A stretch of 8,578 nucleotides of DNA. Origin: DAOTTX01 sp034437515 (GTDB lineage: Bacteria > Chloroflexota > Anaerolineae > Aggregatilineales > Phototrophicaceae). Within the stretch, counting starts at the first letter, position 1, and each line of letters begins with the position of its first letter. Location: positions 1-8,578 of the forward strand of contig DAOTTX010000392.1 of NCBI GenBank assembly GCA_034437515.1, read 5' to 3'. Shown in pieces: positions 5,852 through 8,578 of the stretch. The notes under the pieces were generated by a model. It was given only the letters and a program-made list of their open reading frames with translations, was not told where the DNA came from and did no database searches. Position numbers and translations under genes: made by a program.

Positions 5852-8056
5852 TTAGGCCAAGGCACTTTCTACACCGGAGTCTTGGACAAATATACAACTT
5901 GCACGATTTCGATCCACCATTCTCCATACAAAATCTAGGCTGATCTGTCGACCTGTGCCAAAGATGTGTAGATCAGCACGGGGTGCATCTTGAAGAAAAG
6001 AATCAAATTCTCCTACATGCACAATTGCGTGTGTACCGCGCGGCATCCTTCCCAACGTAATCAGACTATTGAGAAAAGTAAGCCCGTTCTTTTCTTCCTC
6101 TTTTTTAGCGATCACTGTGATCAGATTGATGTGCCCATTCCAATTCCGAGCGATCTGAAAGGCCAGCAGTAGGGAAAGATCAAGGCGGCTAAGGCGTAAT
6201 CCAACTTCCCATTCTGGGCTTTGGTCACGTATCCACACGTTGATCGACTGCTCACGCCCAAGGCTTGTCGTCGGGTGCTGTGCGAACAGAATCGCGCCTG
6301 TTTCATTCTTTTGTGCGCGCTCTAGTTTTGTTTGCAACATCTCACCATCCATGTGTCGTTCTAATGTGAGGAAGATGGCGTTAGGGTGAAAAAATGCGCT
6401 GTTTAGCGTATCAAGGCCAAATAATAAGCCTTGATCAAGATCGTCACCTTCTAACAGGGCACTCTGGGCAAAAATGCCATCTCTTAGAAATGCGTCAACA
6501 ATTCCGCTGATGCCAGATACATCTTGCTGTCTGCCCGGCGTATGTAACCCCAACACACTGACTGAGCCACGAGGATATGTCACGGCCTTGATAAAGCGAT
6601 AGCTGCCGAGCAATGACTCTGTATCAGTAACCGGAACCAACAGATTAGGCTTCCAGGCACGTTCTGATGACCCTGGCATGTGAATCACACGCTTGGCTGC
6701 CCATTCAGCCATCGTGACGAATAAACCACTACGTAAATCGCCCCAGGGGTTTGTCAGATCACGCCGTGACAGATAACCAAATAAAGACACAATTAGGATA
6801 ATTGCGAACACACTGAAAACAGGTTCGATTAAAAACATCACAATCAAACACCCGGTCAGGCCAGCCAACGGCACAAACCAGGGCACCTGGAATGACGGGC
6901 GGAAACTGACCAGTCCCAGTGCGCGTTCCAGAAGGATGACGCCATTCAGGGCAGCATAAGTAATCAGATAGAACATGGTCATCAATGGCGCAATGGTGTT
7001 TAATCCACCTGTAAGTAATCCAACTACCAGTGTGATGAACGTTATGGTTCCTGTGATGACCAATGCCTGACGCGGTTCGCCGGAACTAGTCACCCTGGCA
7101 ATTGATGTGCTGCGCGGAATGATATCTTGTTCTGCGATAGCCTGTAGAATACGCGGTGCGCCAACGAGTGACGTGAACGCGGCGGAAAATGTCGCAGCCA
7201 GCAACCCTGCCAGGACGGCTGGGCCGAAAGCCGATTTATCGACCATGATGGTTAAGTTACTGACAAGTTCATCCGATGTTGCAACACTTGAAAACCAGAA
7301 CGCAAGACAGATGTAAATAATCGTTGTCAAGACAATTGCACTTATCACGCCGATAGGAATACTACGCCGTGGATGCCTCAAATTTCCTGACATATTGACC
7401 CCTGCCAATATGCCGGTGACTCCTGGGAAGAATACGGCAAAAACACCCCAAAAACTGGCGGCGGTGAACTCTCCCCAAAGCTCCGGTGTCGCTATCACAC
7501 CATCACTGTTTGCAACGCCAAAAGTGCCCAGAAAAACTGAGGTCAGAGCAACAATATGGACGAACAGAATGATGAAATGCACTTTTGAGGCAAGTTTGGC
7601 ACTGATGGCTGCAATCGTAACCGTAGAAGCAAAGACGACAAAGACGACAACAACTTCTGGGTGGTCAGGGAAAATTCTGAGCCAACCTTCTGAGAAAGCG
7701 AATATATAAAAGGCAACCGCAATTGCCTGGGCAATATAGAAGGGGATGCTGATACTGCCACTGACCTCCAGACCAAGAGATTGGGCAATAATCGAGAATG
7801 CACCACCTGCTCTGACACGAATGTTAGTCGCCATAGAGGCGATGGACAACCCTGTACAGATGGTAATCGCGTTTGCCAACAAGATGATGAGGAGCGCACC
7901 GCCAAGCCCTGCATTGCCGACAACCCAACCTGTACGCAGGTACATGACTGCACCGAGTATTGTCAGCAGCGTGGGTAGGAAAACACCAGTAAACGTTCCA
8001 AATTGCTTTGATTCACTATCGCTATTGCTTGCAACTATGTTTCTGAAGCGTAGCAT
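5852..8056 (-). CDS. Cation-chloride cotransporter-like permease (SLC12/APC superfamily)
   Basis: This 734-residue membrane protein has about 12 membrane segments in residues 20-430 and a soluble C-terminal domain of about 300 residues. The SLC12 opening is clear: FGTFTGVFLPTLLTILG then MYLRTGWVVG (19-47), followed by RVRAGGAFSIIAQSLGLE (80-97) and FFPGVTGILAGVN then MSGNLRHPRRSIP (209-234). Tyr117 in AVAFYIFAFSE matches the TM3 tyrosine that coordinates potassium in NKCC1-type transporters, which suggests K+ as a substrate; chloride or sodium coupling cannot be decided by eye. The C-terminus resembles the cytosolic SLC12/USP-like domain. The start has GGGAAG at 8066-8071 (minus strand) and lies about 43 bases from a predicted transcription start. 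The gene is more AT-rich than those left of 4745 and is flanked by a direct repeat. It appears intact and monocistronic, with a likely role in ion or osmotic balance. Confidence 0.88.
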   Translation of the reverse strand: MLRFRNIVASNSDSESKQFGTFTGVFLPTLLTILGAVMYLRTGWVVGNAGLGGALLIILLANAITICTGLSIASMATNIRVRAGGAFSIIAQSLGLEVSGSISIPFYIAQAIAVAFYIFAFSEGWLRIFPDHPEVVVVFVVFASTVTIAAISAKLASKVHFIILFVHIVALTSVFLGTFGVANSDGVIATPELWGEFTAASFWGVFAVFFPGVTGILAGVNMSGNLRHPRRSIPIGVISAIVLTTIIYICLAFWFSSVATSDELVSNLTIMVDKSAFGPAVLAGLLAATFSAAFTSLVGAPRILQAIAEQDIIPRSTSIARVTSSGEPRQALVITGTITFITLVVGLLTGGLNTIAPLMTMFYLITYAALNGVILLERALGLVSFRPSFQVPWFVPLAGLTGCLIVMFLIEPVFSVFAIILIVSLFGYLSRRDLTNPWGDLRSGLFVTMAEWAAKRVIHMPGSSERAWKPNLLVPVTDTESLLGSYRFIKAVTYPRGSVSVLGLHTPGRQQDVSGISGIVDAFLRDGIFAQSALLEGDDLDQGLLFGLDTLNSAFFHPNAIFLTLERHMDGEMLQTKLERAQKNETGAILFAQHPTTSLGREQSINVWIRDQSPEWEVGLRLSRLDLSLLLAFQIARNWNGHINLITVIAKKEEEKNGLTFLNSLITLGRMPRGTHAIVHVGEFDSFLQDAPRADLHIFGTGRQISLDFVWRMVDRNRASCIFVQDSGVESALA

Positions 8057-8105
8057 TCAGTCTCACTTCCCATTCGAGGTAACCGAGGGTCTTTCACGGG
8101 CCGAA

Positions 8106-8133
8106 ATCATAGATTAAAGATTACTGACGTCAA
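8106..8133 (-). promoter_or_regulatory. Sigma70-type promoter of the cotransporter gene
   Basis: On the minus strand TTGACG (8128-8133) and TATGAT (8106-8111) are 16 bases apart, each one mismatch from consensus. Transcription would start near 8099, giving a leader of about 43 bases. The -35 box lies in the sequence ACGTCAAAAACG, which also occurs inside repeat copy A. Confidence 0.55.
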
Positions 8134-8140
8134 AAACGCT

Positions 8141-8195
8141 TAGTACGACGGATTGTAGCTCAACATCGCCCCCTGAAAAACGCCAAAAACAGTAA
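8141..8195 (+). repeat. Imperfect direct repeat, copy B (upstream of the cotransporter)
   Basis: It begins TAGTACGACGGAT and contains CCTGAAAAACGCCAAAAAC, matching copy A at 5731-5787. It starts 85 bases upstream of the cotransporter start codon, so the two copies bracket the whole gene and its promoter. Confidence 0.65.
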
Positions 8196-8210
8196 CTACT
8201 CAGGTAGGGT

Positions 8211-8229
8211 ATCACAGGGTAGTTGTGAT
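8211..8229. promoter_or_regulatory. Operator-like dyad 1, ATCACA-N7-TGTGAT
   Basis: ATCACA at 8211-8216 and TGTGAT at 8224-8229 form a perfect 6-base dyad with 7 bases between. A second site with the same geometry and the same TAGT before its right arm lies 55 bases on. No regulator can be named. Confidence 0.4.
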
Positions 8230-8265
8230 GACCTTAGTGAACATTTATGGACTTTCTTGGCACAA

Positions 8266-8283
8266 ATCACAATATAGTTGTGA
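8266..8283. promoter_or_regulatory. Operator-like dyad 2, ATCACA-N7-TGTGA
   Basis: TCACAA at 8267-8272 and TTGTGA at 8278-8283 form a perfect dyad around TATAG. Aligned with dyad 1 it shares 15 of 18 bases, including TAGTTGTGA. Confidence 0.4.
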
Positions 8284-8302
8284 ATGTGTGTAATAAATTG
8301 GA

Positions 8303-8322
8303 GTGTGGCTACTTTGCGTTTT
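8303..8322 (+). repeat. Perfect 20-base direct repeat, copy 1
   Basis: GTGTGGCTACTTTGCGTTTT occurs here and again at 8472-8491 without a mismatch. Sequence beyond it differs between the two copies. It could be the terminal repeat of an insertion sequence; the inner GGCTACTTTG is loosely like the GGCTCTT ends of the ISL3 family. Confidence 0.7.
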
Positions 8323-8383
8323 GAACTCATGCGGCGATACCGAACAAGCGTTCTTCCGGAATGACACTTGGGTGTAAGGAACC

Positions 8384-8467
8384 ATGCCGTTTTTGGTGCG
8401 CCTGTTGTCGGCGAAAGCGCTGGAAATCATCCCTATCGCCATTGAGATAAACGGCTCTCAGATCTAA
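8384..8467 (+). pseudogene. Possible truncated 5' end of an insertion-sequence gene
   Basis: A 27-codon frame opens at ATG 8384 after AAGGA (8376-8380) and ends at TAA just before the second 20-base repeat. It reads MPFLVRLLSAKALEIIPIAI and then EINGSQI. Its ATG is 81 bases from the first repeat, close to the 85 bases between the second repeat and the ATG at 8557. It may be the start of a transposase gene cut off by a second insertion. This is weakly supported, since a frame this short can occur by chance. Confidence 0.25.
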
Positions 8468-8471
8468 AAGG

Positions 8472-8491
8472 GTGTGGCTACTTTGCGTTTT
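8472..8491 (+). repeat. Perfect 20-base direct repeat, copy 2
   Basis: Identical to the repeat at 8303-8322, same strand, 169 bases further on. No inverted copy is present in the window, so if these are insertion-sequence left ends, the right ends lie outside. Confidence 0.7.
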
Positions 8492-8556
8492 AAGGGGTTG
8501 AAAGACAGAGGAAAACTCGCGACGATAATGTAATCAACAATTGTCTGGGAGAAATC

Positions 8557-8578
8557 ATGTCTTTCAATAGCAGTATAA
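8557..8578 (+). CDS. Possible gene start running off the right edge
   Basis: ATG at 8557 follows GGGAGA (8547-8552) at a usable distance and is open for the seven codons to the window end (MSFNSSI). It lies 85 bases after the second 20-base repeat, as would fit a transposase gene behind a terminal repeat. Too little is visible to name it. Confidence 0.35.

Larger units (their letters stand above)
8196..8578. other. Gene-poor stretch with repeats and dyads
   Basis: No intact recognisable coding region lies between the cotransporter promoter and the right edge. The stretch holds the two dyads, the two 20-base repeats and two short possible gene starts. I see no RNA gene, CRISPR array or clear terminator in it. 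Confidence 0.6.

Noticed and set aside
8245..8442. Minus-strand open frame of 65 codons at the right edge
   Set aside because: It crosses the first 20-base repeat and a dyad, and shows no recognisable protein features.
1..8578. CRISPR arrays, tRNA or rRNA genes
   Set aside because: No regularly spaced repeats and no tRNA- or rRNA-like segments were seen; the repeats present are single pairs.

Overview
The window looks like a bacterial chromosome segment in which a GC-rich heme-acquisition operon, a decayed Tn3-family transposon and a more AT-rich accessory region lie next to each other. The organism cannot be fixed from this sequence. The mix of HmuU/HmuV-type import, a Tn3 transposase of the long 'RNPDEDLP' type, a DUF433/DUF5615 toxin-antitoxin pair and a bacterial SLC12-type cotransporter fits Chloroflexota or a similar environmental lineage, but that is inference.

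Bases 1-2364, plus strand: the 3' part of a FecCD/HmuU-type permease, an HmuV-type ATPase and an IsdG/MhuD-type heme-degrading monooxygenase are joined by two 4-base stop/start overlaps. A 128-residue protein of unknown function follows 46 bases later. Together they read as a heme import and heme breakdown operon: permease and ATPase bring heme in, and the monooxygenase opens the ring to release iron. The substrate-binding protein and the start of the permease lie outside the window.

Bases about 2457-4868, plus strand: remains of a Tn3-family transposon. It holds the C-terminal half of the transposase (5'-truncated, one frameshift, one apparent in-frame internal deletion), overlapped by a small tyrosine recombinase that also carries one frameshift. 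Both frameshifts are best explained by loss of one G from a GGG run. A candidate right terminal inverted repeat ends at 4868; no left end was found.

Bases 4869-5636, plus strand: a promoter with a perfect -10 box drives a DUF433 antitoxin and a DUF5615 PIN-like toxin, again with an ATGA overlap.

Bases 5637-8140: a convergent minus-strand gene for a 734-residue cation-chloride-cotransporter-like (SLC12/APC superfamily) protein with its own sigma70-like promoter. It is bracketed by two same-orientation copies of an imperfect repeat of about 57 bases.

Bases 8141-8578 contain no complete recognised gene. They hold two 18-base dyads of identical geometry (ATCACA-N7-TGTGA), two perfect 20-base direct repeats 169 bases apart, and two possible short gene starts that may be 5' ends of insertion sequences. 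Base composition is clearly GC-rich left of about 4745 and markedly more AT-rich to its right.
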